From the NCBI GenBank assembly GCA_035551615.1, contig DASZNC010000077.1, positions 1 through 64,000 of the forward strand: a stretch of 64,000 nucleotides of DNA. Direction: 5' to 3'. Under the pieces are notes generated by a model. It did not search any database. It had not been told where the DNA came from and saw only the letters and a list, made by a program, of their open reading frames with translations. A program made the translations under genes and the position numbers. This document shows, piece after piece, positions 34,138 through 41,795 of this stretch. How positions within the stretch are numbered: the stretch's first letter is position 1; every line of letters begins with the position of its first letter. The stretch comes from JAKCDU01 sp035551615. GTDB lineage: Bacteria > Actinomycetota > Acidimicrobiia > Acidimicrobiales > Palsa-688.

Positions 34138-35369
34138 GGCCGCATGGCCCCGTCGGTGTCGACCAGATCGTGGTCGTCGTCGCCGAGCAGATGGCGGACG
34201 ATGTGGGAGCGGCCCCCGACCCGCCACAGGGCCACGCCGCGGGGCAGACGGGGCACCAGATCGATCTCGGTGCGGGCCAGTCCCAGCCACCGCCCGGTCT
34301 GTTCGGCCTCGGCCGGCGACTGACCGAAGACCACCCGTGTCTCTGAATCGGCCAGCAGGCCGTCGGCCAGCTTCTGCTCGGCCGAGCCGTCGTCTCCGGC
34401 GGAGCGGAGATCCGAGACCCGGTGGACCACCACCAGATTGGCCACCCCGAGGGCCCGGGACAACTTGAATGTGGCCTGCGCCCACCTGGCCGTGGCCAGA
34501 TCGTTGAGAATGGCCCAGGCTTCGTCGACGACGACCAGCCGCTTGACGCCGGGGCCGGCCGTCAGGCTGGCCTGCAACCAGGCGGTCGCGCAGGTCATGA
34601 TCAGCGGCAGGGCGGGCGACGAGAACGTGGCCGACAGGTCGAGGACGACGACCCGTTGGTCGCCTCCCAAACCGGTGGTGGTCGGTCCGTCGAACAGCCC
34701 GGCCAGATCGCCCCTCACCATCCGCCGCAGCTCCAGGGCCGGGATGCGCCCATCCGCAGCCAGTCCGGCCCGGTCGGTGTGCACGCTGGCGGCGGCCCCG
34801 ACGTCAGGTTCGAGGAGGGCCTCGACCAGAGCCGGAAGGGTGGGCGGCTCCGCGCCGGCCGAGACCCGGCGCACCGCCATCTCCACCGCCGTTCGCTCTT
34901 CGGGCCCGAGCGGGCGGCGCAGGGACGAGCCGAGCAGCGAGGCGACCAGTTCGACCCGGGCCCGGACGCAGGATTCGGGGTCGGACCGGCTTCCGGTCAA
35001 CTCCAGCGGGTTCAGCCGCACCCGGCCGCCTGCTTCCAGGCGGATGGGCGACCCGCCGCCCAGCCGGGCCAGGGGCCCGTACTCGCCTTTCGGGTCGATG
35101 ATCCATGCCCGGCGCCCGAAGGCCAACTGACGGGCGACGAACGACTTGATGAAACTGGATTTGCCTCGTCCGAGTTGGCCCAGCACCAAGACGTTGGGGT
35201 TGGTGATGCGGCCCGACCGGTAGAGGTCCCAGGGATCGAAGGAGAAGGGTCCGCCGAGCAGGTCGCTCCCGATCAGGGGGCCACCGCCGAGGGGGCCGGG
35301 CGACACGAACGGGTAGAGCGCCTGGAGATGGGCGGTCGTGGCCCGGTGCGAGGGCGGGGCGGCCGTCAC
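34134..35369 (-). CDS. VirB4/TraC-like conjugation ATPase (C-terminal ATPase part)
   Basis: A 411-residue ATPase: Walker A LGQLGRGKSSFIKS, DPKGEYGPLARL, Walker B RLVVVDEAWAIL and the C-terminal HRVSDLRSAG. The usual N-terminal VirB4 domain is missing and appears to be supplied by the next gene upstream. The GTG at 35369 overlaps that gene's stop (GTGA), fixing the start. Members power assembly of the mating channel. The split arrangement is known in actinobacterial elements. Confidence 0.87.
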   Translation of the reverse strand: MTAAPPSHRATTAHLQALYPFVSPGPLGGGPLIGSDLLGGPFSFDPWDLYRSGRITNPNVLVLGQLGRGKSSFIKSFVARQLAFGRRAWIIDPKGEYGPLARLGGGSPIRLEAGGRVRLNPLELTGSRSDPESCVRARVELVASLLGSSLRRPLGPEERTAVEMAVRRVSAGAEPPTLPALVEALLEPDVGAAASVHTDRAGLAADGRIPALELRRMVRGDLAGLFDGPTTTGLGGDQRVVVLDLSATFSSPALPLIMTCATAWLQASLTAGPGVKRLVVVDEAWAILNDLATARWAQATFKLSRALGVANLVVVHRVSDLRSAGDDGSAEQKLADGLLADSETRVVFGQSPAEAEQTGRWLGLARTEIDLVPRLPRGVALWRVGGRSHIVRHLLGDDDHDLVDTDGAMRP

Positions 35370-36790
35370 CGGAGGCCCCGGCCCAGAGGAAGGGTCCACG
35401 TGTAGGCCTCCGCCTGACGGCCGTATAACCGGCGGATCTCCAGGTGGGCCGACTGGGCGGCGTGCTCGGCCTCCGCACACACCCGGGTCAGACCTTCGCG
35501 GTCGTCGGCCGACACCGTCAGGTACCCGCTGAACCGGTACTCATGGTGACCGGCCGCCAGTTCCTCTTCCCGTCGGGTCACCCCTTCGCTCTCCCGATCC
35601 CGGCGCACACTCGGCAGGAATCCGGCCCGGGCCCGCAGCTCGGCGTCGGCCAGGTCGGCCGTCCGAGCCGACCTCACCTCCCGCATGGCCCGGTCGATGG
35701 GCACGGGCGCCATGACCACTGCGAGCCGGGACCGGAAGGACCCGACCAGTACCGGGCTGAGAAAATCCGGTCCCACCTCGAGACGGGGCCACTCGGAGAT
35801 CCAGTAGGTGGCGTGCCAGCCACCGTCGACCCGGTGACACGACCATTTGTCGTCGGTGGCGAGCGGCGAGCCGCCCGCGTCCCCGTCGATGAGTCCGGCG
35901 ACGGCCTCGACATCGAGCGGCGGTCCCGGACACAGCTCGGCCGCCCGCAACTGCCCTTCGAGCAGTCGGAGTTCCCGGCGCAGCGAGGAGACCGAAGCGG
36001 GACCGGGCCGTCGCCCACCGACGGATATGACGACCCAGGTCCGGTGGAACCAGAGGTCGCGCCCGGCGGACTCGATCAACCGGCGGTACCGGTCGCCCAT
36101 GTCGCCCTCGCCGGTCGTTGGTACCGGCAGCGCCTCGCTCGTACTGCCCTGCACCCATTGGATGCGGGTGACCGCCCCTCCCGGCCGGGCCAGGGTGCCG
36201 AGCACCCGGCGCCAGGACTCCATCCGCTGGGCCTGCCCGTCCGGGTCGAGCAGGGAGAACGAGCAGCCGTCGACCGCAACTATGGCCGAGCAGGTGCCGG
36301 CCCGCCGGTCGGTCACCACACCGATGTCGGGCTCGCCCGGCGCCCCCGGGACGGAACCGATGGAGACGCCTGGAAGCCCCGGCCGCCGGCCCCGGCCGCC
36401 GTGCCTCGAACGCCGACGGCTCGGCTCGTGCCCGGAGCGGGAGCGCCGGCCATCGTGGGGCCGACGGCGCACGTCGGTCCTGGATCCGGACAGGAGCGCA
36501 CCCTCGGTCGGCCGGTCGTCCAGGCGCCGGCCGCGACGCAGGGTCCAGCCGGCGGCGAGCACCCCCCACCAACCCACGGGATGGCCGTTGCGCACCCAGA
36601 GCGAGGCCACGGTGATGCCCATCCAGATGACCACGCCGGCAACGACGCCGGTCGGGCCCGCTATGGCGGCGTGCAGGAACAAGGCCGTCACGGAGCCCCC
36701 GCCTATAGCGGCCAACTGCCCCCCGCTGAGGCCGATGAGCAGGCCCCGGCGCTCCAGGGGGTGGAAACTGAACCGGGGTGCGTCGGTCAT
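35366..36790 (-). CDS. SCO6880/PrgI-type conjugation membrane protein
   Basis: A 474-residue protein with two N-terminal transmembrane segments (about residues 24-44 and 46-64), an Arg-rich linker near residues 85-135 and a large soluble part (RIQWVQGSTSEALP, DDKWSCHRVDGGWHATYWISEWP) matching the SCO6880 family. That family corresponds to VirB3/PrgI plus the N-terminal part of VirB4. It has no Walker motif, consistent with a split VirB4. Its start overlaps the previous stop and its stop overlaps the next start (4 nt each). Confidence 0.82.
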   Translation of the reverse strand: MTDAPRFSFHPLERRGLLIGLSGGQLAAIGGGSVTALFLHAAIAGPTGVVAGVVIWMGITVASLWVRNGHPVGWWGVLAAGWTLRRGRRLDDRPTEGALLSGSRTDVRRRPHDGRRSRSGHEPSRRRSRHGGRGRRPGLPGVSIGSVPGAPGEPDIGVVTDRRAGTCSAIVAVDGCSFSLLDPDGQAQRMESWRRVLGTLARPGGAVTRIQWVQGSTSEALPVPTTGEGDMGDRYRRLIESAGRDLWFHRTWVVISVGGRRPGPASVSSLRRELRLLEGQLRAAELCPGPPLDVEAVAGLIDGDAGGSPLATDDKWSCHRVDGGWHATYWISEWPRLEVGPDFLSPVLVGSFRSRLAVVMAPVPIDRAMREVRSARTADLADAELRARAGFLPSVRRDRESEGVTRREEELAAGHHEYRFSGYLTVSADDREGLTRVCAEAEHAAQSAHLEIRRLYGRQAEAYTWTLPLGRGLR

Positions 36791-37881
36791 CGAGGCCGAC
36801 CGGTGACCGCCGGCGGCCGGTCCTCGGGTATCGGGAAGTCAGGTGCCTTGGGGGCCATCGGTTGCTCGGTGATGTCGCGGGCGACCGACGGGGCCGCCCC
36901 GGACTTGGAACCCAGCAACTGCACGAGCGGATGACCGGCCGCCGCAGCGGGCGCGGCGGCGGCCCGCTTCGCCGTGTCGGCGGTGGCGCGGAAGGGTCTC
37001 CTCGACATGCCCTCCATGTGGGCGATCACGCCAGCTTCGACGATCGGCGTCAACCGCAGCAGCGCGAACGGGGCGAACCCGGCCATGAGCAGGATGCCGG
37101 CGCCGGCGAAGGTCCCGTCGACATCGTGGCTGCCGTAAGCGGCCAGGCCCAGGCTCAGGCAGCTGACGATGACGAACTTCGACAGGATCAGGCAGGCGAG
37201 GAGCTCGATCCCCCGTCGAGCCAGGCTCATCGTCGCCGGCCAGATGTAGGCCACGAGGGCGACGGGCATGAAGAACACGGCTACGTAGACACCGGCCGAC
37301 CGCACGACCAGTTCCAGCCAGACGAGTACCGCACCCATCATGCTCAGCGACGACAGCATCATGGCGACGAACTGGGGCACGCTCGACACGCCGGCCATAC
37401 TCTGCGCGTAATGGGCGGCCAGGTCCTGCCCATGGCTGCCGACCACGACCTGGCAGAGGGCGTCCACCACCGACAGAGCCAGGCTGGCCAGCTGGGCGGC
37501 GGCCAGCCCGGAGAACAGGCCGACGGGCAGGCCGACCCCCCAGACCCGGAGTAGGCGGCGACCGTCCTGGCGCAGGACCGGCCCGATGGTGGCCGCCAGC
37601 AGGATGGGCAGCACGAGGAGCATGGCGACCTGGCGCATCAGGGTCATCTCGGCGCCGTACCAGTTGTATTGAACGGTGGGCGATGTCGTCGCCTGCACGT
37701 CATCGATCAGGTGCTGGACCAGGTAGGTGGCGGACACCTGAAGCCCCGTCGATACCGCCTGCAACACCGAAGACGCGGCATCACTTGCGACCTTGGTCGC
37801 CAGGTCGGACCCGGCCCCGATGATCGTGGACGGGCAGACGACGGTCGGGAAGCACAGTCCTGCCGGCGGGTGCACGAACAT
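36787..37881 (-). CDS. TrbL/VirB6-like conjugation channel protein
   Basis: A 364-residue polytopic membrane protein with about six hydrophobic segments (for example MLLVLPILLAATIGPVL and SAGVYVAVFFMPVALVAYIW), the pattern of VirB6/TrbL inner-membrane channel subunits. The Ala/Pro-rich C-terminus is cytoplasmic. The ATG at 37881 shares a base with the stop of the DUF6112 gene (TGATG). The longer open frame upstream is read across that gene and is rejected. Confidence 0.82.
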   Translation of the reverse strand: MFVHPPAGLCFPTVVCPSTIIGAGSDLATKVASDAASSVLQAVSTGLQVSATYLVQHLIDDVQATTSPTVQYNWYGAEMTLMRQVAMLLVLPILLAATIGPVLRQDGRRLLRVWGVGLPVGLFSGLAAAQLASLALSVVDALCQVVVGSHGQDLAAHYAQSMAGVSSVPQFVAMMLSSLSMMGAVLVWLELVVRSAGVYVAVFFMPVALVAYIWPATMSLARRGIELLACLILSKFVIVSCLSLGLAAYGSHDVDGTFAGAGILLMAGFAPFALLRLTPIVEAGVIAHMEGMSRRPFRATADTAKRAAAAPAAAAGHPLVQLLGSKSGAAPSVARDITEQPMAPKAPDFPIPEDRPPAVTGRPR

Positions 37882-38189
37882 CAGATCCCGGCCCCCTTGT
37901 TGGTCAGGAAGTTGATGATGTAGGGGGCGCCCCCGATGAGGACGGCGGCCAGACCGGAGATGAGCACGCCGCGGCGACCGTTGTAGGCCTGTTGGTAGTT
38001 CTGGCTGTAGTTCCCGAAGGCCCAGGTGATGGCGCCGATGACCACGCCCAGCATGGCCGCGATGAGCGCCCACCCGCCGAGGCCGTTGGCCAGGCTCTGG
38101 ATTAACGTCGAACCCGGAAGTTGGCTGGCATCCGGGTTCATCGAGACGGAACCGAGGGGGTCGATCGACATGACGGTCAGCAGGCGCAT
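37881..38189 (-). CDS. DUF6112-family small membrane protein (pilin/VirB2-like)
   Basis: A 102-residue protein with NPDASQLPGSTLIQSL, one long helix (WALIAAMLGVVIGAITWAFG), the short basic loop YQQAYNGRRG and a second helix. This is the DUF6112 pattern found at the start of actinobacterial transfer operons, reminiscent of VirB2/TrbC pilins. ATG 38189 is preferred over an earlier ATG at 38216 because GGAG (38199-38196 on the minus strand) sits 6 nt before it. Confidence 0.8.
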   Translation of the reverse strand: MRLLTVMSIDPLGSVSMNPDASQLPGSTLIQSLANGLGGWALIAAMLGVVIGAITWAFGNYSQNYQQAYNGRRGVLISGLAAVLIGGAPYIINFLTNKGAGI

Positions 38190-38216
38190 CGGCATCTCCA
38201 GTGGGTGAAACAGCAT

Positions 38217-38257
38217 GAACTGCGTTTGCAGTATGTCATAAGACTTTATGTATTGCT
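38217..38257. other. AT-rich divergent gap with two hairpins: promoter and oriT candidate
   Basis: This short gap between the transfer operon and the relaxase gene is sharply AT-rich against its surroundings, as are the first 40 nt of the relaxase gene. It has two small perfect inverted repeats: ACTGC-GTTT-GCAGT (38219-38232) and CATAA-GACT-TTATG (38237-38250). MobF relaxase genes commonly lie beside their oriT, so a nick site here is likely but unproved. Promoters for both arms must also be here. Confidence 0.5.
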
Positions 38258-40237
38258 ATGTTTTTCTTTGTGCTTGTTGTCAAACCAGTGAGTTCAGGAG
38301 TTGTCCCCTACTTCCTCAACGGCCCCGGCCCCGGCCGTTGGACCGCCGGCGCCGATGCGCTGGGACTCAGCGGATCGGTCAGCGGCGGGCCCCTCCGGGC
38401 CGTGCTGTCCGGACGGGACCCGGTCTCCGGGGCTCATCTGGCGGCCCCCCACTCGCCTCGGAGGCGGGCCGGCTGGGATCTGATCTTCGCCGCCCCGAAG
38501 TCCGTCTCTCTGCTGGCCGCCGAGCGCGCCGCGACCGGCGAGGTGGCCGGCGCCCACCGGGCCGCCGTCGACCATCTGACCGAGCACCTGGCCGGGCGGA
38601 TCACCCTCAGGCGGGGAGGGCGGCCGGATTCCCTCGTCGGGGCCGCATTCGAGCACCACGAGAACGTGGCCGGGGAACCCCATCTGCACACCCATCTCCT
38701 GATCGCCAACCTGGGCCGGGCCGACGGTCGGTGGGGCGCCATCGAGGGCCCCTGGTTCATCGGACGGGAGGCGCTGGCCGCCCTCTACCAACTCGAGCTC
38801 CGCCAGCAATTGGCCGACCGTGGCTGGGCCCTGGCCTGGCGGCTCCGGCCGGACGGGCTGGCCGACCTGGCCGACATCCCCCGGTCCACCGTCAGGTCGG
38901 CCAGCCGGCAGGGACGTCTGGTATCGGAGGTGGGCCGCTTCCATGCCCGGCGGCAACCCGCCGATCCGGACATACGACCCGGCGTCGGTCCTCTGTCGTG
39001 GTCACCGGCGGCCGGCCCTGAACTCGCCGACCCATCTGTGGCCCGGGCGGTCACCACCCGCCTGACCACCGCCCGGTCGGACTTCCGGTCTGAGGATGTA
39101 GTAGTCGCCCTGGCCGCGACCCATCCCGGAGGGGCCAGTGTCGACCAGGCCACCGCCTGGGTCGACCGGTACTGCGCCGCCTCGGCCGTTCCTCTGCGAC
39201 CGTCCTCGACGGCCGGACCTCGATGGGCCACGCCGGCCGCCCGGGCGGCCGACGACCGCTTGGCGGCCGCCCTTCGCCTCCGGGCAGGCCGGGGTCAGGA
39301 CGACCCGATCCAGCGGATGACGGGTCGGGGCGGGGTGCACTTCCTGGCCGCCGCGCCGGGTACCACGCCGTTGCTGGCCCAGGCCGAGGTCATCGCCGCA
39401 TGCCGAACGGCGTGGGAAGCAGAAGGGCGAGAGGTGGCGGTGGCCAGCCCCCATCCCGACGGCGCCATGCGGTGGCAGGTCCTGACCGGACTGAAGGAAA
39501 GGCGGGGGTCGAAACACCCCGATGTGTTGATCGTCGACTCGGCCGACAGATGGCGCACGACCGAGCTCGACCGTCTGGTCGGCTCGATCGAGACCCTGGT
39601 CTTCGTCGAGGGTGGGACCCGGCCCCGGCTCAGCAACCCGGCCAGCCATGGCCTGTTCGCGACGGTTTCCGAGGCCGGCCGCTTCTGGTGCCCGGAGGTC
39701 GAGCCGTGGACGCCGGCGATGGCCGGCCCCGACGCGCCGGCCCTCGCCTTCGGTCGGGAGGCGGCCGAGCGGCTCCTCGGCCAATGGCAGAACGCCACCG
39801 GCCCCGATCGCCCGCTCCTGGTCGGCCTCGGGGTGGAAGAGGTGCGAGGCCTGAACCGGGCGGTGGTGGGGGACCGGGCCCGGGTCGAAGGTGCCGACCG
39901 GTTCGCTTCCGGCGACCGGGTGATGATGCTCAAAGGACGGGCCGGTCTGGCCAACTACGGCCACTTCGGAACGGTCCTGGACGTGTCATCGCGTGGGATG
40001 GTCGACTTCCAGTGGGATGACGGCAGTCGCACCGGCACGGCCGACCGCCGGGCGCTGGCCGCCGTCGGGTTCGGCTACGCGGTGGGTGCCCGCCGGGCCG
40101 AGCAGTTGACCGGTCCGCTGATGGTCCTGGGCCCGGCGGCGGCGGTCGGGCCGGCCCGGGACCGGGTCGTGGGCCAGGTGGCGTTGGACCGGGCGGTCGG
40201 CCGACCGTTGGTGGTCGGATCGGAGCGATCTATCTAG
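38258..40237 (+). CDS. MobF/TrwC-type relaxase with degenerate helicase domain
   Basis: A 659-residue relaxase. Tyr18 in VVPYFLNGPG is the candidate nicking residue, and the metal-binding histidines are H142, H144 and H146 (PHLHTHLLIANLG). A RecD/TraI-like helicase region follows from about residue 355, but the Walker A position reads AAAPGTTPLL (no Lys) and the Walker B reads DVLIVDSAD instead of DE. The SH3-like insert GDRVMMLKGRAGLANYG remains. The protein is shorter than usual MobF relaxases (about 900-1500). No ribosome-binding site is clear before ATG 38258; GTG 38270 is an alternative. Confidence 0.86.
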   Translation: MFFFVLVVKPVSSGVVPYFLNGPGPGRWTAGADALGLSGSVSGGPLRAVLSGRDPVSGAHLAAPHSPRRRAGWDLIFAAPKSVSLLAAERAATGEVAGAHRAAVDHLTEHLAGRITLRRGGRPDSLVGAAFEHHENVAGEPHLHTHLLIANLGRADGRWGAIEGPWFIGREALAALYQLELRQQLADRGWALAWRLRPDGLADLADIPRSTVRSASRQGRLVSEVGRFHARRQPADPDIRPGVGPLSWSPAAGPELADPSVARAVTTRLTTARSDFRSEDVVVALAATHPGGASVDQATAWVDRYCAASAVPLRPSSTAGPRWATPAARAADDRLAAALRLRAGRGQDDPIQRMTGRGGVHFLAAAPGTTPLLAQAEVIAACRTAWEAEGREVAVASPHPDGAMRWQVLTGLKERRGSKHPDVLIVDSADRWRTTELDRLVGSIETLVFVEGGTRPRLSNPASHGLFATVSEAGRFWCPEVEPWTPAMAGPDAPALAFGREAAERLLGQWQNATGPDRPLLVGLGVEEVRGLNRAVVGDRARVEGADRFASGDRVMMLKGRAGLANYGHFGTVLDVSSRGMVDFQWDDGSRTGTADRRALAAVGFGYAVGARRAEQLTGPLMVLGPAAAVGPARDRVVGQVALDRAVGRPLVVGSERSI

Positions 40238-40282
40238 GGAGCCACGGGCGCAGGCGCCCGGCGCCACCCTCCAGCGCTGCGC

Positions 40283-40335
40283 CCGTTCTGTGGTCGATGT
40301 TTGGGGTTAGACCCGTAATTTCGACCACAGAACGG
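40283..40335. terminator. 15-bp inverted repeat with 23-nt loop between convergent genes
   Basis: CCGTTCTGTGGTCGA (40283-40297) pairs exactly with TCGACCACAGAACGG (40321-40335). The loop holds a small hairpin GGGT-TAG-ACCC (40304-40314). A partial third copy, GACCACAGAGCG, follows at 40342-40353. Its place between two convergent genes suits a bidirectional terminator, but it could also be a terminus of the transfer element. Confidence 0.5.
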
Positions 40336-40377
40336 CGGTCTGACCACAGAGCGCGTACCGAAAGGTGCTGAAACGGG

Positions 40378-41730
40378 CTAGAGATTGGCGTGCCGGGACA
40401 CGTGATCGGTCCAGGCGTGACCATTCCACCATCGCCACCGGTTGTGACCGGCCGGGTCAGGGTGCCAACCCGGAGGCGGGAATCCAGGTGCCGGCCGGGT
40501 GGCGCCAGCGCCGGCGGGTACGGCTGCGCCCAACGCCGGCGTCGGGCCGGCGGGCTCGGGTCCGCCTGCCGACGGCGGGGCCGGCGACCCGGGTGCGACT
40601 GCGCCGACCAATGGCGCCGTCGAACCCGACGGACCAGGCGAACCCGGCGGAGCCAGCGGATCGGGCGCCGGCGAACCCGGCGGACCAGACGCCGGCGAAC
40701 CAGTCGCCGGCCAAGCCGGCCAGCCAGTCGCCGGCGAAGCCGGCCAGCCAGTCGGACCGGGCGCCGGCGAACCGGGCCAGCCGGTCGGGCCGGGCGCCCC
40801 GCCCCACGAACCGGGGCCGGGGCCGGGGCCGGGGCCGGGACCGGCCGGGCCGTAGCCGGGCCAGTGCGGGGCGGCGTAGGCCATCTGGTGGCCACGGTCG
40901 CTGCGGGCGACCAGCCACAACGGCAGGCAGGCGATCCAGATGCCCACGACCACGAGCGCGCCGAGCACGATCAGGCCGGACCAGCGCTGGCCGAAGAAGG
41001 CGGCACCGTCCCACATGAAGTGGCAGAGCATCAAAGGAACGACCTGACGGAACCGCAGGTAGATCCAGAAGTAGAGCGCCGCCCACAGGAGAATCCCGAC
41101 CACCCCTGGCCCGTAGTAGATGTGGTAGGCCCCTCGCAGCACCAGCGCCACGGTCGTCACTTCCCACCACGGCCGGCCGGCCTGGCGGAGAGAGACCACC
41201 ACGAAGGCCAGGACGACCAGCTCCTCGATGATCCCGGCGGAAGCTGCGTCGAACACGCTGGCCAACAGCTCGGTGGCGTTCGGGGTGTTGGTGGGCAGGT
41301 GCCCGGTCTGGAGAGGCACGTTGACCACCGCACCGGCGATCTGGGCGAAGAAGCACCACCCGCAGATGCGGACGAACTGGCTCACGTCGACGCCGCCGTC
41401 GCGCTTGCGGAGGAGCTTCAGACCGAGGGCGTCCCAGGTGATCCCCCGCCGCCCGGCTATGGCGGTGACGGCCAGCAGGGCCAGGCCGATCTCACTGATG
41501 AGCTCGATGGCTTCGTACCCGTACACCCCCAGGCTGCCGTCCGACGTCGACGGGAAGTCGTGCTGGTGACCGCCGACGATCAGGGCGGCGGCGACGATGC
41601 CGGCGGCGAAGAAGCCGGCGTAGACGACGAGCACCTCGCCGTAGGCCCGCTTGGCCGAGATCCGGGGGAGCTCGGGATCGGGCGCGGGCTTCCACCACGA
41701 CCTCGGAGCAGGCGTCGTCGGGTAGGCCAC
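40378..41730 (-). CDS. CPBP-family intramembrane protease with DUF2510 tail
   Basis: A 450-residue protein. About seven hydrophobic segments carry the CPBP/Abi motifs: EE in GIIEELVVLAF, an Arg nearby in VSLR, His in AYHIYYG and His in LMLCHFMWDG. A 110-residue Gly/Pro/Ala/Trp-rich linker follows, with repeats such as GPTGWP and ATGWPA, and then a C-terminal DUF2510 module (GWHPDPAGHNRWRWWNG). DUF2510 is common in actinobacterial membrane proteins and may bind a partner. Members can mature peptides or act in bacteriocin immunity; the substrate is unknown. Confidence 0.86.
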   Translation of the reverse strand: MAYPTTPAPRSWWKPAPDPELPRISAKRAYGEVLVVYAGFFAAGIVAAALIVGGHQHDFPSTSDGSLGVYGYEAIELISEIGLALLAVTAIAGRRGITWDALGLKLLRKRDGGVDVSQFVRICGWCFFAQIAGAVVNVPLQTGHLPTNTPNATELLASVFDAASAGIIEELVVLAFVVVSLRQAGRPWWEVTTVALVLRGAYHIYYGPGVVGILLWAALYFWIYLRFRQVVPLMLCHFMWDGAAFFGQRWSGLIVLGALVVVGIWIACLPLWLVARSDRGHQMAYAAPHWPGYGPAGPGPGPGPGPGSWGGAPGPTGWPGSPAPGPTGWPASPATGWPAWPATGSPASGPPGSPAPDPLAPPGSPGPSGSTAPLVGAVAPGSPAPPSAGGPEPAGPTPALGAAVPAGAGATRPAPGFPPPGWHPDPAGHNRWRWWNGHAWTDHVSRHANL

Positions 41731-41795
41731 CGCCGCCCAGGGTGCCAGATGGGGGTCACCCTAGGAAGGCACCGCCCCGGCTCGGGCTTCGTGGA

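Larger units (their letters stand above)
32428..40237. mobile_element. actinobacterial conjugation module (T4SS genes plus MobF relaxase)
   Basis: Six genes make a compact transfer module. Five lie on the minus strand and overlap by 1-4 nt: coupling protein, VirB4 ATPase domain, SCO6880/PrgI protein, TrbL-like channel and DUF6112 protein. A relaxase is transcribed divergently. An AT-rich hairpin-bearing gap lies between the two arms. No integrase, excisionase, replication initiator or peptidoglycan hydrolase is visible, so this is either part of a larger element or a remnant. The outer edges are not defined, although a 15-bp inverted repeat at 40283-40335 lies just past the relaxase. Confidence 0.75.

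Noticed and set aside
34138..34485. N-terminal extension of the coupling protein
   Set aside because: Arg/Pro-rich translation antisense in character to known families and lying over the VirB4 gene; the ATGA overlap at 34137 marks the start.
40298..40320. Loop of the 40.3-kb inverted repeat considered as a small RNA or tRNA fragment
   Set aside because: Only 23 nt with a 4-bp inner hairpin; no tRNA arm or promoter could be supported.
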